A stretch of DNA of 64,000 bases from Orobanche coerulescens (GCA_033398695.1 CM065805.1:163657787-163721786); one strand, 5' to 3'. Positions 47,701 to 58,849 are shown, numbered from the stretch's first letter. Notes: generated from the sequence alone by a model not told the origin. Made by a program: numbers and translations.

Positions 47701-48906
47701 ATCCATTGTTCAAGTGTTTACAAGTGAACATCACCCCTGAAATTAGCGCAGACTAAATTCTTTAACAATGACAGCGAAAAGCTTCACTAGGTTAGCCACT
47801 GGATCTTTCGGCTGTTCTTAGAAGCATTCCTGATTTTATGAGTTCCTTCTGAAACGCAATAATGCAATCAGTTGGTTTGTCAAGTGGAGGTTATCCGTGC
47901 TTTTAATCTAGTTATTTAGAGAATGATGGTAATTTGAGTACTGGCTATGAAACCCTAAAGAAATTATTGCATAATGTCGTCAATTGTATCACCCTTTATC
48001 TTTCTTTTATTCGTCTTCACATTCAATTTAGTCTTTTTCTTCTTCCTAAAATCACGTGCTCTTATGATTTTGGACCTGAACTGTGGGATGCTCGTTTAAT
48101 TATTTCAAGGTGATACGCTTTACTACAAATAACTTTGTATGTGCTCTTCAGTACTCCGTGGCAAAGCAAGGTATCTTTTGGAAGAGAACTACCATTCTTT
48201 TGATCAAATTTCTGCAAATCTTTCCAAACTTAAGGTAATGCATTGTAATGTGTAATTTTTGATCAAATATATTTGAAAAAGTTCTCAAATTGGAAAATTT
48301 ACAATGTAATGTGTTATTTTTGAATATTAGATGATAAAATTTACAAAAGCAAGTTGTAGATATTGTAAAATGGAAATAAAAGTATCTTTTTAAGATAAAC
48401 TTTAAACAAGTTGCCTATGTATCCTCTACGGTTTTGAGGAATCAAAACCTACATAGATCCTTTACCTTTTACCTTTATACCTTTAGGGAATGGCATATTT
48501 ATGAAAGTTAGAGAGGTGTTAAACGGGCTAGCCCTAGCGGTTTCAGGCTAGGTTTCGGGCTAAATGGTCTGGGCCAAAAAAGCCTGGATTTAAACGGGTT
48601 AGGAAATATCGGCCCTAGCCCTAGCGGGCTTCGGGCTAAATGAGCTAAATATTTAAAAAGTCTATTTTTTACTTTTTTATAAGCCATAAACCAAAAAAAA
48701 AACAGTAATAATATATATTATATATGTAGTAACAAATATACTATGATAAATATATAGTAACAAAAAATACACTATATATATATATATACACAAATACAGT
48801 AACAATCTATATTATATATATATAATATTAATATATGTTATATAGTATTATTATAAGTTAAAATTAACTGTACTCTGTTGAAATTAGAAATACACTTCCA
48901 TTGCAG

Positions 48907-48949
<43 letters not shown>

Positions 48950-51900
48950 AAATATAGTAATATGGTGTCTATTTTTCTTTCCTTTTTTTTTTTTTTAATT
49001 CTGGCCTGCGGGCCAGCCCGACAGCCCGCCCGTTAAGCCTGCGGGTTAACCGGTCCCCAAATAAACCTGGATTTAAACGGGCTCGGAAATATTGGTCCTA
49101 ACCCAGTTTTTGGGCGGGTTAAATGGTCCAGCCCGACGGGCCCGTTTAACATATCATTCTGGACATTTGTTCCCAGTTCCATTAATATTGCCCAATTGAG
49201 AATTGACTTGAGAGAGATATTAGTATAGACATTAGAGAGTATAGATTGAGTTGTTTCATGAGAACTTTTGGCGGTAGGTGTATTTATAGGTAAAATATAA
49301 AAAAAATCGGTTCGGCTGGTTCAAACCAACGGGTCCAAAGGTTGAAAGATCTGGGTTGTTGGTGATCAACAGCCAAAAGATCTTGGGTGTTGATCATTCC
49401 AACAATCATTAAATAAATGACCGTTGGATTGAAACCATTGGTCCTAGTGGTCAAGAAAAATTGACTGCTGACCACCAAATCAGTGACTAGTTAACTAGCC
49501 TTGTTCACCACGGGCCAGTCGGCTGTTCCGGTTTGTTTTTGGTCAGGTCTAGTTGGTAGCATTACAATGAGATATCTAACTGACATGTAGCTATGACCTC
49601 GCCTGCGAACCATTTAGCTCCAGTGATCCTAAGCTATATTACTAAGTAAGTTGAGACAATCTGATGCCTGATGTAAATGAAATAAAACAGTAGACTATGG
49701 GCAATGCAAATTCCTTAAAATGTAATTTTCAGTTTAGACACATACTAAAGGGTCTTAGCTTCTTTCAGGAGTTTTATTTTCGCAAAAATACTTTTCTATA
49801 TAATTTGGAATCTCATATTTGTTGTATAGCTGACCGTGAGGTCGCAGAATTGTACGAACAAACGCTCGGATCGGGGTGAAGATTGATTATCAAAAGAGTC
49901 TGATCTCTGATTCTGGTGGGGCGGAGTTTGCAAAACGATTCAGAATCCACAATATGACTAAGGACATAAGTCCGGCGTCCGCTAGAGCAGTTTCTAACTT
50001 CTTCAACCCTGGTTGCACTGTGTTTGAAGTATAACGTCAAATGCTTTTCAACCATAGTACGCATAGCTGGAGGGGGGTCAATTAGCTAGATTGCATTGCG
50101 AGAGAGAAATGAAAAAGAATAAGAAACTCTCTCGTCTGTGGTCTATCCAATTCAAGTCACTTAAAGTTCCCACATCACTCGCAAACGAGATCCCTGAGCG
50201 ATTAATAAATATGGTGCACTCTTTCGTAATTGGCGCGCTTTTGGTGCTTGAAGCTCCAAGAGACAAATTCAGGCCTGAAGCCTGGATAATACAAACTTGA
50301 GGGGTGTAGCCCATTTATTACACACGTTATCAGCATGATGCTCGTGCTGGGAGGGTGTGTTGTGAACATCAAGTTCCCACATCGCTCTCAAACATAAAGT
50401 GTGATGCACTCTTTCCTAATTGGCGCGTTTTTGTGGCTTGAAGCTCCAAGTGACAAATCCAGGCCTGAAGTATAGACAATACCAGCTAGGAAGGTGTATC
50501 CCATTTATAACACTATTATGATTATGATTAATATTAATATTATTACTATTATTATTATTATATTATTGCTATTATATTTTCCTCTTTTTACGTGTTTTAA
50601 TCAGAAGCCTTATCCGAGTGAGTGAGTCTTGAATCTTCAAAGAGAGTTCATTTATGAAGTTTTCACATACTATAAGATATAAATACTTCACATGATATTG
50701 ATTTACTTCTACCCTGTTAAGTTTTGCATGTCTTTGCCTCGTCTTGATGGTGCAGTTGCAGCAAAACATGGACCTCTTTTATCGTACGAGGAACAACTTA
50801 ACTACGATTTTAAATGAGTAAGTTGCTTTCTTTGATCTAGTTTAACATGGTTCTGGTGCTCCTTTGTATCTTTGTGTAGCGAAGCTTTTCGTGTTTTTAT
50901 GCCCACAGCATGAGAAACATGCCTGGAATTATGAGCCAAATGCCTCCTCTTCCTGTGCTATTAGATTTGGAACTTGCAAATAGTATTTTTCCATGCTCGT
51001 CTCAGGTATCACTTGTTTCCGCTCTTGATATTGTCGTTAACTGAAAAGATGTCTTCCTTTCTCAGAGAAAGAAAAAGGTCATAGTATCTCTTTCTAATGG
51101 ACGGAAAATTCATCTTCTGTCTAAAGCTTTGCCTCATTCTTGCCAAAGAAATCTCTTTGGTTATTTTGAACGCGATCTAGCTGCATAACTCTTGACTGTC
51201 AGTCTGTCACTTGAGTTATGCTAGTTTGCATGCCATTGCTATTTTCAAATAATATTTTTGTTTCTTTTTTTATATGGGGAAAAAAAGTCTCCTACATTAA
51301 TGTACTTGAGTATAAAACATTTCATATATATAGTACTCTCTCTTATATAATAGTAAGCATGTGAAATTACTAAATATTTCATACTTCAAATCTATGAATA
51401 AAGAAACTTGCAATTGTGTTCTTCCTAAAATCAGAACTTAGCTCACAAACTCGCAAATTATTTTTTTAATACCATTTTTTTTCATATTTAGAAGGGATAA
51501 TCACCAAAAAAATTAACCATAAAAAAGGCCAGTTATCATATAAATTTACATAAACCCCATGATGTGTTACAGAGAACCCATTTAGCTGCAGTTTTCATAC
51601 AAATTTACGAAAAGCAGACCTGCAATTAGCTACAAGAACCTTGTATCCAAAATAATTTATTAGTTGAATAAAGCACTGGGAATTTTTTAATTAATAGCAG
51701 AAAACTGTGTTTCTCTTATTAGTTAATTACACTCTAGTCAATTTTTTTTGTTCAGCAAATAAATGAAGGCAAAAACTCATATGAGACCATCTCACGAAAT
51801 ACAATCCATGAGACGGAGCCTAGATTGTTTTCTTCAGTTTTTAGGGGGTTTTCGTTCAGTCTTTATGATTCATTTTTTAGCTATTTTTAGTTTTTTTTGG

Positions 51901-52399
51901 AGTTTTCTACTTTTTGATTTTTTTAAATTCTTATGTCTTAAAATTTTAGTTTTAGGGTACGAGTCACAGATCCCATGGTGAGACCATCTCACAAGAGACC
52001 TACTCGTATCTCACAAGAGACTTAGTCGTATCCCACAAGAGACCTACTTATAAATGTAGTACTAAATGTTTCTACAAGTGATTAAAGACTTCTGTCTTGC
52101 TTATTCCCTTCCTCTTTACTCACTCCACTTCAAAATAACTCTTTGTTAGGTAATTTTGCATAAATCTTAAAATGCTTTTCTCTTCTTCAATCTGTCAACA
52201 GTCAAACGACGTGTTTCCACTAGAGTTTACTCAGCGCTTGGTAGCAATTCCGACAAATATGATTGCTTTAACTTTTGCTATATAACAAGTAAATTACGGG
52301 AAAAAAAAATTAACTCATCTATAACCATACATTATCGTATCTCATTTGTTCCAGCCATTGTCAACCACAAGACCTCTGAAGCAAGAGCCGGGATGCTGA
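38754..52399 (+). CDS. DUF3755 family protein with SANT/Myb-like domain, 8 exons, 305 aa
   Basis: Exons 38754-39109, 44358-44457, 44787-44843, 47188-47305, 48152-48234, 50756-50817, 50909-51005, 52355-52399. All introns are GT-AG, phases agree, and the total is 918 nt including TGA. Residues 1-103 are low-complexity, rich in His, Gly and Ser. Residues 104-152 (EWSIDEQLKLEEGLAR to KTVRDVALRCRWMT) form a SANT/Myb-like domain. Then come basic RKRRKLED and, from about 212, the DUF3755 region with NYHSFDQISANLSKLK, NMDLFYRTRNN and MPGIMSQMPPLPV. This resembles Arabidopsis At3g07565-type proteins, presumably nuclear; the function of the family is not established. I chose ATG 38754 because it opens the conserved frame and has MASES, with no other ATG upstream in frame. 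Confidence 0.9.
39305..40396 (-). mobile_element. hAT element with remnant transposase, in intron 1
   Basis: An exact 8-bp target duplication GATAGAGG (39297-39304, 40397-40404) and imperfect terminal repeats, TAGTGGCGAAGTT at the left and (reverse strand) CAGGGGCGCAGCT at the right. Length 1092 bp. A transposase C-terminal fragment lies inside (separate entry). Too short to be autonomous. Lies near the start of intron 1 of the DUF3755 gene. Confidence 0.9.
39560..39850 (-). pseudogene. hAT transposase C-terminal (dimerisation) fragment
   Basis: The minus strand reads SMYDLVERVCRLLLTLPGST, ATTERGFSAMKIFKNRLRNK and, past a stop, NLANSMVIYIEKEI, the hATC domain of plant TTF-type hAT transposases. 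The catalytic part is absent. One stop lies after the RLRNKMSD position. Confidence 0.85.
40405..41458. other. Intron 1 stretch with twin GC-rich hairpins
   Basis: No gene is seen. Two adjacent near-perfect inverted repeats stand out: 40742-40766 (arms GCAGCACAGCAC and GTGCTGTGCTGC, 1-nt loop) and 40783-40808 (arms CACACACACCCG and CGGGTGTGTGTG, 2-nt loop). They lie in a segment bounded by GGGATCCTCTGCA and TGCATGGGACCCTC, which may be an old MITE with degenerate ends. A T-run is at 41290-41307. Confidence 0.55.
41459..42330 (+). pseudogene. RTE-type LINE remnant in intron 1
   Basis: The plus strand gives MSSAWKKSTLVPLYK, VGSLKWKSATRLLCDPGMPL and LRLKDIFYRTAIRPELCC, then RRSKT-type relics GRGRPKKTWRNVIE, matching the RT and C-terminal end of RTE LINEs, with many stops. 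The 3' end has CCCCAAATTATTTTGGGATT and a TTG-repeat tail (42305-42320), typical of plant RTE elements. Internally deleted. Sense orientation relative to the host gene. Confidence 0.8.
42570..42882. mobile_element. Tourist-like MITE filled with microsatellites
   Basis: Terminal repeats GGCTCTGTTCTTTTGG (left) and CCAAAAGAATAGGGCC (right), flanked by TTA on both sides (42567-42569, 42883-42885), fitting the PIF/Harbinger group. The inside is mostly ATCGA-type pentanucleotide repeats and AAT repeats, 313 bp in total. Intron 1. Confidence 0.85.
42890..43564. mobile_element. hAT-type non-autonomous element with TAGCG subterminal repeats
   Basis: Exact 8-bp duplication CTTAGAGC (42882-42889, 43565-43572). 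Terminal repeats CACTGGTTTAAATAGCG and (reverse) CAGTGTTTTAAATAGCG. About 120 bp at each end is packed with TAGCG/CGCTA words; the centre is AT-rich. No coding. It landed exactly at the right edge of the Tourist element. Confidence 0.92.
43573..44357 (+). other. Distal part of intron 1
   Basis: AT-rich intron sequence with no recognised element, ending in a T-rich tract and TTTGTAG before exon 2. Confidence 0.6.
45790..46740 (-). pseudogene. Copia RT/RNase H remnant in intron 3
   Basis: The minus strand reads LLVYVDDIIEMGDG (RT catalytic YVDD), ERDFLKKC, YFPAIEVVYRKPLALHANIK, then AYAVQVFQLAHSLKEWQLNA, VLQYLKAIHRKEILFKK and RNase H relics CNKKSTINIVDNPVQHGSTK. Stops are scattered. No LTR is evident. 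Antisense in intron 3 (44844-47187) of the DUF3755 gene. A different lineage from the Angela-like copy. Confidence 0.82.
47306..48151 (+). other. Intron 4
   Basis: Unremarkable AT-rich intron, no transposon recognised. Donor GTTTGT is weak (GGAG|GTTTGT), acceptor CTTCAG. Confidence 0.6.
48517..49151. mobile_element. GGCCC/CGGGC-rich non-autonomous element, intron 5
   Basis: Terminal repeats TGTTAAACGGGC (left) and GCCCGTTTAACA (right), subterminal GGGCTAAATGGTC-type words, and an AT-rich centre with an AT dinucleotide run (48909-48945). No clear target duplication (flanks TAGAGAGG and TATCATTC). Relative of the element at 26194/36912. Likely hAT-related, by style only. Confidence 0.65.
49152..50130. 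other. Intron 5 stretch without recognised gene
   Basis: Mixed sequence. 49190-49500 has features of an old LTR (TATTTATAGG at 49279, repeated TTGATCAAC-type words) but no boundaries. 49830-50060 has short open frames without homology that I recognise. Confidence 0.4.
50140..50515. repeat. Direct repeat pair, TRIM-like
   Basis: Two similar units, about 50155-50325 and 50360-50515, share TTCCCACATC, TGCACTCTTTC, AATTGGCGCG, GCTTGAAGCTCCAAG, AGGCCTGAAG and a TGTAGCCCATTTATtACA-like end. The TCCCACATC start recalls small LTRs of plant TRIM elements, but no primer site is evident. It could instead be a diverged tandem duplication. Confidence 0.5.
51765..52050. repeat. GAGACCATCTCAC repeat, intron 7
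   Basis: TGAGACCATCTCACGA at 51780 and GTGAGACCATCTCACAAGAG at 51978, followed by repeated TCTCACAAGAGAC and TCCCACAAGAGAC, bracket a T-rich middle. A similar motif (GTGAGACGGTCTCAC) is a common dispersed repeat in plants. Class not determined. Confidence 0.5.
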
Positions 52400-52959
52400 T
52401 ATTGTTAATAATTCTTCAACAAGAGTTTGGTCTCTGTACGTATTCGGATTCATCTGTAAAAAACGAAGAAGAAAGCTGCTGGTATTTATTCTTCATCCGC
52501 AAAATAAAAAGGTGCCGCGTTCAGTTATTCTCAAAATATATATGTCAATTTTGGAAAGATAAAACAATAGATGAATCAGACCATGTAACTGACATCTTTT
52601 GTATGCAAAGTTTTTCCGAACAGAAACCAGTACGAGTGGATAGTTTGGTGTTTGCTTCCTTGCTAGTATTCCAACATACCATGATGTCAAATGGAAATTA
52701 TAATCGCCTATGTGTAGTCATTATGATATATGGGGACTCCTCTGGCTTCTTCTGAACATATATGAAGGTTTAGCCCAAGTAATATGTATGTCTCTGCTAT
52801 TGGGTACAGGCTGGGGGTTCAGGCCTCTTTGGCTTTGTCATTTGTAAGGGCAGTGTTCGTTTTTCTTTTTTAAAATAAAAGATCTTCAATTAAATTGTTA
52901 TGTTAGTGGGCAAAATGTACTTCCCTGCATTTTGCGTCACAAAGCTCAGCATGATGTTT
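52400..52959 (+). other. 3' untranslated region and downstream flank of the DUF3755 gene
   Basis: No coding follows the TGA at 52397-52399. AATAAAA (52872-52878) is a plausible polyadenylation signal, which would give a 3' UTR near 500 nt. The SINE begins soon after. Confidence 0.45.
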
Positions 52960-52978
52960 AGTCTGGTTAAATACCTAA

Positions 52979-53164
52979 AAGGGCAGTCCGGTGCACGAAG
53001 CGTCCCGCAAGGCGAGGGTCCGGAGAAGGGTCCTACCACAAGGGTGTATAGGGGAAAAACCTTCCCTTGCCAATTAAATTGGAAAGAGGCCGCTCGTAGG
53101 ACTCAAACCCGTGAGCACAGGTCACGCGGCAATAACTCTTACTGCTGCGCCAAGGCTCTCCTTC
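52979..53164 (-). mobile_element. Au-like SINE
   Basis: The minus strand reads GGAGAGCCTTGGCGCAGCAG (A-box region) and CACGGGTTTGAGTCC (B box), then CCTTGTGGTAGGACCC and GTGCACCGGACTGCCC, the arrangement of the plant Au SINE family. Flanked by an almost perfect 19-bp duplication AGTCTGGTTARATACCTAA (52960-52978, 53165-53183), showing LINE-mediated insertion. 186 bp, close to the family length. Confidence 0.9.
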
Positions 53165-53360
53165 AGTCTGGTTAGATACCTAATTGACAAAATTTTAGAA
53201 GTTCTTTTAATCTATATATGGTATAATTCTTGACATGGTATCTTGTATCACATTCATCAGAAGCTGATTTTCTGGTGCTTCGTATGTCACTGTTATTATG
53301 GTTCTTTGGATACTTAAGGTGCAACTTATTAAAATAAAAAATTTGATGGTTGTAGAATTA

Positions 53361-53580
53361 AAACAAACCCTGGTATGGAACATTCATTTTTGAATGAACA
53401 AGCCTTGTCAACTCGGTTAAAGCAATTAGATTATAAATAATTGCTACAATTTAATAATATTTTAAATTCTAAACAAACCCTGGTATGGAACATTCATTTT
53501 TGAATGAACAAGCCTTGTCAACTCGGTTAAAGCAATTAGATTATAAATAATTGCTACAATTTAATAATATTTTAAATTCT
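53361..53580. repeat. Perfect 110-bp tandem duplication
   Basis: 53361-53470 is repeated without a visible change as 53471-53580, beginning AAACAAACCCTGG and ending TTTTAAATTCT. The identity implies a recent event or an assembly duplication. Confidence 0.92.
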
Positions 53581-53984
53581 AACTTAAAATATGAACTTAT
53601 ACATAATTAATTTCTAAACTTATCTATAAAAAAAAAAAACTGAATAAAAGAATAGCAAATATATCTTCCATATAATTAACCCCCCCCCCCCCCATATATA
53701 TATATATATATCTCCATGTACTTTATCAATAAGATGTCTGGAACTAGTTTTCGTAAATAGAAATGGGAAGCTATCTCCATGTACTTTATCAATAGGATGT
53801 CGGAAATTAAAACGGGAATGAAAATAATTTAGGTGGTTGTTGATTGACTAACCGAATCAGCTCATTTTAGGCATTAAGGATAACGTTGGGCCCAGTGAGG
53901 CTAGCTCGTGTATTATTTGTTGAGATCATGAGACTACAACGTACACTAAAAAGTATTGTTTATGCTTGAGATGGTTGTTTCATG

Positions 53985-54180
53985 TCATATTTTTGGCAGC
54001 GGTTCATGAGTCTTTGGGTACCGAATTGAGATTGAGTACGTCTTTATACCCGCAGTCAAACAATCAGACTGAGCGGACGATCCAGACATTGGAGAAAATG
54101 TCGCGAGCTTGTGCATTTAGATTAGAGTAGCGACTCAAAACTTCATCTGCCGTTGATTGATTTGACTTACAATAACATTT
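53985..54180 (+). pseudogene. Gypsy integrase scrap
   Basis: The plus strand reads HESLGTELRLSTSLYPQSNN, QTERTIQTLEKMSRACAF, matching the catalytic-glutamate region of the integrases of elements 1 and 2 (STAFHPQSDGQSERTIQTL there). About 150 bp only, with no LTRs, ending in stops. Confidence 0.75.
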
Positions 54181-54231
54181 GAAATGTGTTGATCAAAATG
54201 ACACCAATTGAGAAAAGAAATATATACTACA

Positions 54232-54550
54232 CATGTAATACGTAGAGTATATAATATCCAGATTTACATTCCACATATTCATCCTAATAATATTGTTGGG
54301 ATGAATCGTGACAACCACATAAATGAACGAAATCCAAATAAAAATTATAAAATTTAAAACCAGAAAAAGAATCCTTAAAATATATATTATATATGTATTT
54401 ATACGTAGGGTATATAATATCCAATTTTGCATACCGTAGATACATCCTAATAGTATTGTTTGGGGTGAATCGTGACAACCACATAAATAAACGGAATCCA
54501 AATAAAAATTATAAAATTTAAAACTAGAAAAAGAATCCTTAAAATTAGAG
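54232..54550. repeat. Degenerate tandem duplication, about 163-bp period
   Basis: CGTAGAGTATATAATATCCA at 54241 recurs as CGTAGGGTATATAATATCCA at 54404, and both are followed by GAATCGTGACAACCACATAAA and AAAAAGAATCCTTAAAAT. The copies differ by several substitutions, so this is older than the 110-bp duplication. Confidence 0.85.
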
Positions 54551-54934
54551 TATGCATGTTGTATTATACCAAAGTTAAAAGTATAAAAAAGAAATCGACC
54601 TTAACTAAAGAAAATCGGACTTAGCAATCAAATAACGTTTAAAGTAATTGATAAACTTGAAAGAATTAATGACAAATAATAGTAAACCATAAGATAATTA
54701 TTATAAATAAGAAACATAATCTACGACTTTGAAAATATTATCATACATATTAAATTCGATATTTTCCCAAATAATTTGCCTGACTTCAGTTGATTCAGTG
54801 TCATAAATTTATGAATCTTTATGTTCCATTATTTCCCTATAAAACCAGATCCCTGAAAATTTTGCTATCATTTCTCAAAATTTAAGACAATGCAAGTTAA
54901 TACATGATTTTAGTTTTTATGGGTATATCAGTCA
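54551..54934. other. AT-rich spacer
   Basis: Nothing recognisable beyond AT-rich sequence. Confidence 0.4.
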
Positions 54935-55199
54935 GGGGATTGATTATGGTGAAAACCCACTTAATGGTGAAATTTTTAAACCAATCTCTACTTGTTGCAT
55001 TATTAAGCAATTTCATTGCATATTTGTTATTATTTGTTGCATCAAGCTGATTGCTAGTATATGCAACAATAATGTAATAAAAAATACATAAATACATATA
55101 ATCCTACTCATATACCGCCGTTAAGTCACTAATATCAATGGCCTATAAAAATTTCTAGATTTCACAAAGTAATTAGTTTTCATATAATATATTTCCTAT
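54935..55199 (-). mobile_element. TA-associated MITE, copy A
   Basis: The same element, in reverse, as 63150-63411: shared GGGATTGAYTATGGTG end, ATTTGTTGCATCAAGCTG core, TTTCTAGATTTCAC and the TTTTCATATRATMTATTTCC end. The ends form an imperfect terminal inverted repeat (GGGATTGATTATGGTGAAAAC against the reverse of the other end). No coding. Confidence 0.75.
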
Positions 55200-55542
55200 C
55201 GGTCAGTATGTCATTTACTACGATAATAATATGTTGAAGCAAACATTGGAACACAAATCAATATAGATTATTAGGATTTGTGATTTTGGATTACAAACAT
55301 AAAATTGGTATATAATAATAGATAATAGATCCAGATATTGTGCATCATTCCTTATCCCATCAAATAAAGCAAACGAGGCCTTAGAAAAAAGAAATTCCAT
55401 GAGTAACTTGTAAATCAAGACAAGTGAGTATTTTGATTGTGAATGTCATTTATCTCTTAAAAGATGTGAGAGCTGGAGTACACTTTTCACTTTAATTTAT
55501 GAAATTTCTTTTTTCAACCAAAAAAGTTGCTTTGGGAATTTA

Positions 55543-56199
55543 GGGTATGTTTGGTTGACCACTTAATCTAGATTATAATCTTAATCTAGATTAAAGTGGG
55601 TCAAATAATCTAATTTGACCTTCAAAATCTTGTTTGGATGGTGCTAATTTAATCTAGATTATAATCTTAATCTAGATTAAATTTAAACGCTTTCAAATAT
55701 AGCTTTCAACCCAAAGCTACCAGATTTTATTTTTTCATTCCGATTTTACCCTTATTGTGTGTATATATATATATATAGATTTTATTTTTTCATTCTGATT
55801 TTACCCTTAATAAATATTTGTATAAAATTTGTATAATAATATAAGTGATAACATAAAAAAACCTAAAATACCATTAGAAGTTGAAAACAAAATAAATAAT
55901 AATATTGCATAATGTCAAAGAATAATAAGCAACATGAGAGTTAATATAAATATTAATGTTGTTTTTGTAATATTATAATATAACAATAAATATAAAAGAT
56001 GTAACTTTATGTCATTTTATAAATTTCAAATAAGATGATAAATGGCCACAAACACTTTTAAATAAAATAATCTAAATTATCATACTACAGCTAGATTATC
56101 AATTTTCAGCTAGATTATCTGACATAATCTAGATTATTGGTTTTCAGCTAGATTATCAACAATCAGCTAGATTATCAGTTAATGCATCCAAACATACCC
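55543..56199. mobile_element. Tourist-like MITE
   Basis: Terminal repeats GGGTATGTTTGG and CCAAACATACCC, with TTA duplications at 55540-55542 and 56200-56202 (PIF/Harbinger type). Subterminal TAATCTAGATTA and CTAGATTATC words are repeated on both sides. 657 bp, AT-rich centre, no coding. Confidence 0.88.
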
Positions 56200-56514
56200 T
56201 TAATATTTCATACTCACTGTAACAAGATAAGGATCGTTACGTGGTAAAATATTTCATTGGGGGCTAACCACATCACACATATAAACAAGTCTCATGATTA
56301 ATCATAAATCAAAACAATAATCAGATCGTGACCTCTTTAATATAAATACGATAATAAAGTAAAGCAACATTTTTGCCTATGTAAAGGACTTTAACGACAG
56401 TTTAAAAACATGGTTTACTCAATCGACTCAATCAAACGATATCACATTAGGCCTAAGCCCCAAGACCCAAGCCTAATAACATCACAATTGATCATCCTTC
56501 GCGTGCGCTTCCCG

Positions 56515-56672
56515 CAGGGGCGGAGGGAGGGGGGGTCCAAGGGGGTCCACGGACCCTCCCGGCGGATGAAAATTCCCTTATAAAATAGGGGAAGCTATAT
56601 ATATAGTTGTCCAATCTCCGTATTTTTTATAGCTCCGGACCCTCCCGAGTAAATGCTCTGCTTCCGCCACTG
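56515..56672. mobile_element. hAT-type MITE
   Basis: 158 bp with terminal repeats CAGGGGCGGA and (reverse) CAGTGGCGGA, flanked by the perfect 8-bp duplication GCTTCCCG (56507-56514, 56673-56680). Related in its ends to the hAT element at 39305. Confidence 0.93.
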
Positions 56673-56791
56673 GCTTCCCGGGCCTGCTCCTCGAACTGAG
56701 CATCACCGATAATGCATAAAATGCATTTCCTCTATTTAAGGGTTAACATTCAAATAGCTAGTGAAAGTACAAAATTACACGATACTATATG

Positions 56792-57883
56792 TGTTGTTGC
56801 CCGAAGTATTTATCCGAAGATGAAATACTGCTGGAATGGACGGACAACAAACAAGGTTGCGGGAGCACTTCCGAGGGGGTGTGAATAACACTAGATTTGC
56901 CGGGTTTGTTAGGCCCGGGATTGAATGCTCTCGCGAGATGTTATTAATACGAATATTCGTGGATACAAGTATTAATGTAAGAATCTAAATACAATGAGTG
57001 TAAAAGATCCTATTTATCTAACTCTTGAGCGAAGCCTTGGTGTTCTTGCTCTCTGCCGATCGTCTTCCGTGTAGGAGATGCTGAGAGAGAAGAAAGAACC
57101 GAGAGATAGCTGTTGCCAAGAGTTGAGAAAGCCAAGTTGTGAATATTGCTTGTCAAGAAGTCGAGAGTTGGAGTTCCGAGAGGAAAAATCCGGTGGTTGT
57201 CCAAGTGCAGGCAGCCTTCTATTTATAAAGGCTGAGATGCCTTATTTCCTAGCGGGCGATCGCCTTTCGTCCAATATAATAATGGGGCGATCGTCTATAA
57301 GTCACACGGGCTGTCTGCCTAAAGTCCAAGGTCGCTGGGCGCAAACACTGCGGCGGTCCAATGAGGGGCCAGACGCGTCGGAGTTCTTTGCCACGGGCGG
57401 TCTACCGACACCTTTTCCGCGGCCTCGCTTTGGTGGAAAGATGCTGACAGGCTGTGGTCAATGATCCGTGAAATGCGGATCTTGTCTCGGCTCTGCACGT
57501 GGGTTCTGTCCTGGGCTTCGGCCTTTGCCGACTGGATGGCCATCGGCTTCGAGCGGCATGGGGCGGTCGTCATTGGTCGGTCACCAGGGGTCGGCATCGG
57601 TCGGTCACCAAGGGTCGATCGGCAAGTGCCGAGAGATGATCGTCTGCTAGTCGGCCACCAGGAGTCGATCGCCAAGTACCGAGAGACGATCGTCTTAGAT
57701 GTCGATCGCTCAGCACCAGGACTTGTCCTGAGACCTTCGGTCGGCCGATCTATCTCGGATGCTCGGCTATGGCTAGGTCGTCTGGCCTCCGGTCGGCAGT
57801 TCTGCCTCGGCTGCTCGGCTATGGCTAGGTCGCCCGATCTCTGAGGCGATCGCCGGTCGAAGAGTATAATTCTCGACACAACA
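56792..57883 (-). mobile_element. Solo LTR with GATCG palindromes
   Basis: 1092 bp, ends TGTTGTTGCC and GACACAACA, perfect duplication ATATG (56787-56791, 57884-57888). On the minus strand TATAAATA (57220-57227) is a clear TATA box; GGCGATCGCC at about 57255 and 57844 and related GCGATCGTC, GATGATCGTC and GACGATCGTC words lie upstream. The TGTTG...CAACA ends suggest copia. The long open frames here follow from GC-richness, not from a gene. Confidence 0.9.
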
Positions 57884-58849
57884 ATATGCATGTACAATCC
57901 AAGTTCGTCATTCCGCATTTCAAAAACTTTTTCAAAACATTTCAATCAATATCCCATAATATTATATCACGTCAAAAACAACACCATCAGGATTTCACAA
58001 CACACAAGGTAATCTGCGGTCATGCCCCCTTAGCATCTCCCCTATAGATTCTATCGAACCGTCCCGAGGATGAAAAACATCGTCCATAATCTAGGGTCCT
58101 TAGCATAGATCCCGGAAGCCCCGTCGGACCCGTCCCCGGGTGAATGAACCGTTCACACACATTTAACATCTTCAGAACCACTCACATGCACTTAACAACT
58201 TCATAGTTCATCAACCACGTCGATAAAACATGAAACCTAACTAAATGTAATATATGTATTCGCCTTGATCGATATTACGTAAGATAAAAGTGAACGTAAG
58301 GGACTTTCCGAACTCTCCATGAAGATTCAATCCTAATATATAATGATATTCAATCAACCACGTCAAGACTAAATATAAAGAACTCCTAAAAACTACCCAT
58401 TGAAACCTTAACCGGACACTACGAGGGCACAAATGACCCAATTCAATTAGGGATGAGAACTAAAAGGATTGCTCCAAAATGTGATCACTCAAACACAATT
58501 CTACCATTAATCTAGACTAAATTAGACTAGGAAGATGAAATCAAACGGAAACCCCCAAATTCCAAAACTAGGAATCTAGAACACAATACCTTGATTTGGA
58601 GGAGGAAGATTGATGATCGGATGCTGAGATGATGTTTTAAGGTGTAGAATCGACTCTCAAGTGTTGAGTAATCGATCTCTCTTCTCAAAACCGTTGCACC
58701 CGTGGCTAAATTGAAGAATGGATGAAAAAACGGCAATAAAAATCTGCTGCCATGTTTTTATACCTGAAGGACACTATGACATTGGCGTCTAGAATGTACG
58801 GCCATAATTAAATGTTATACGGCAGTAATGTGCCAGTCTTATGGCCGTA

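Noticed and set aside
57010..57204. Reading frames around 57000-57460 considered as a host gene
   Set aside because: They span the TATA box and motif region of the solo LTR and have no splice or homology support.
57319..57945. 208-codon open frame on the minus strand, and 127-codon frames on the plus strand
   Set aside because: They lie inside a solo LTR with exact TSD, are open only because of GC-richness, and resemble no protein I know.
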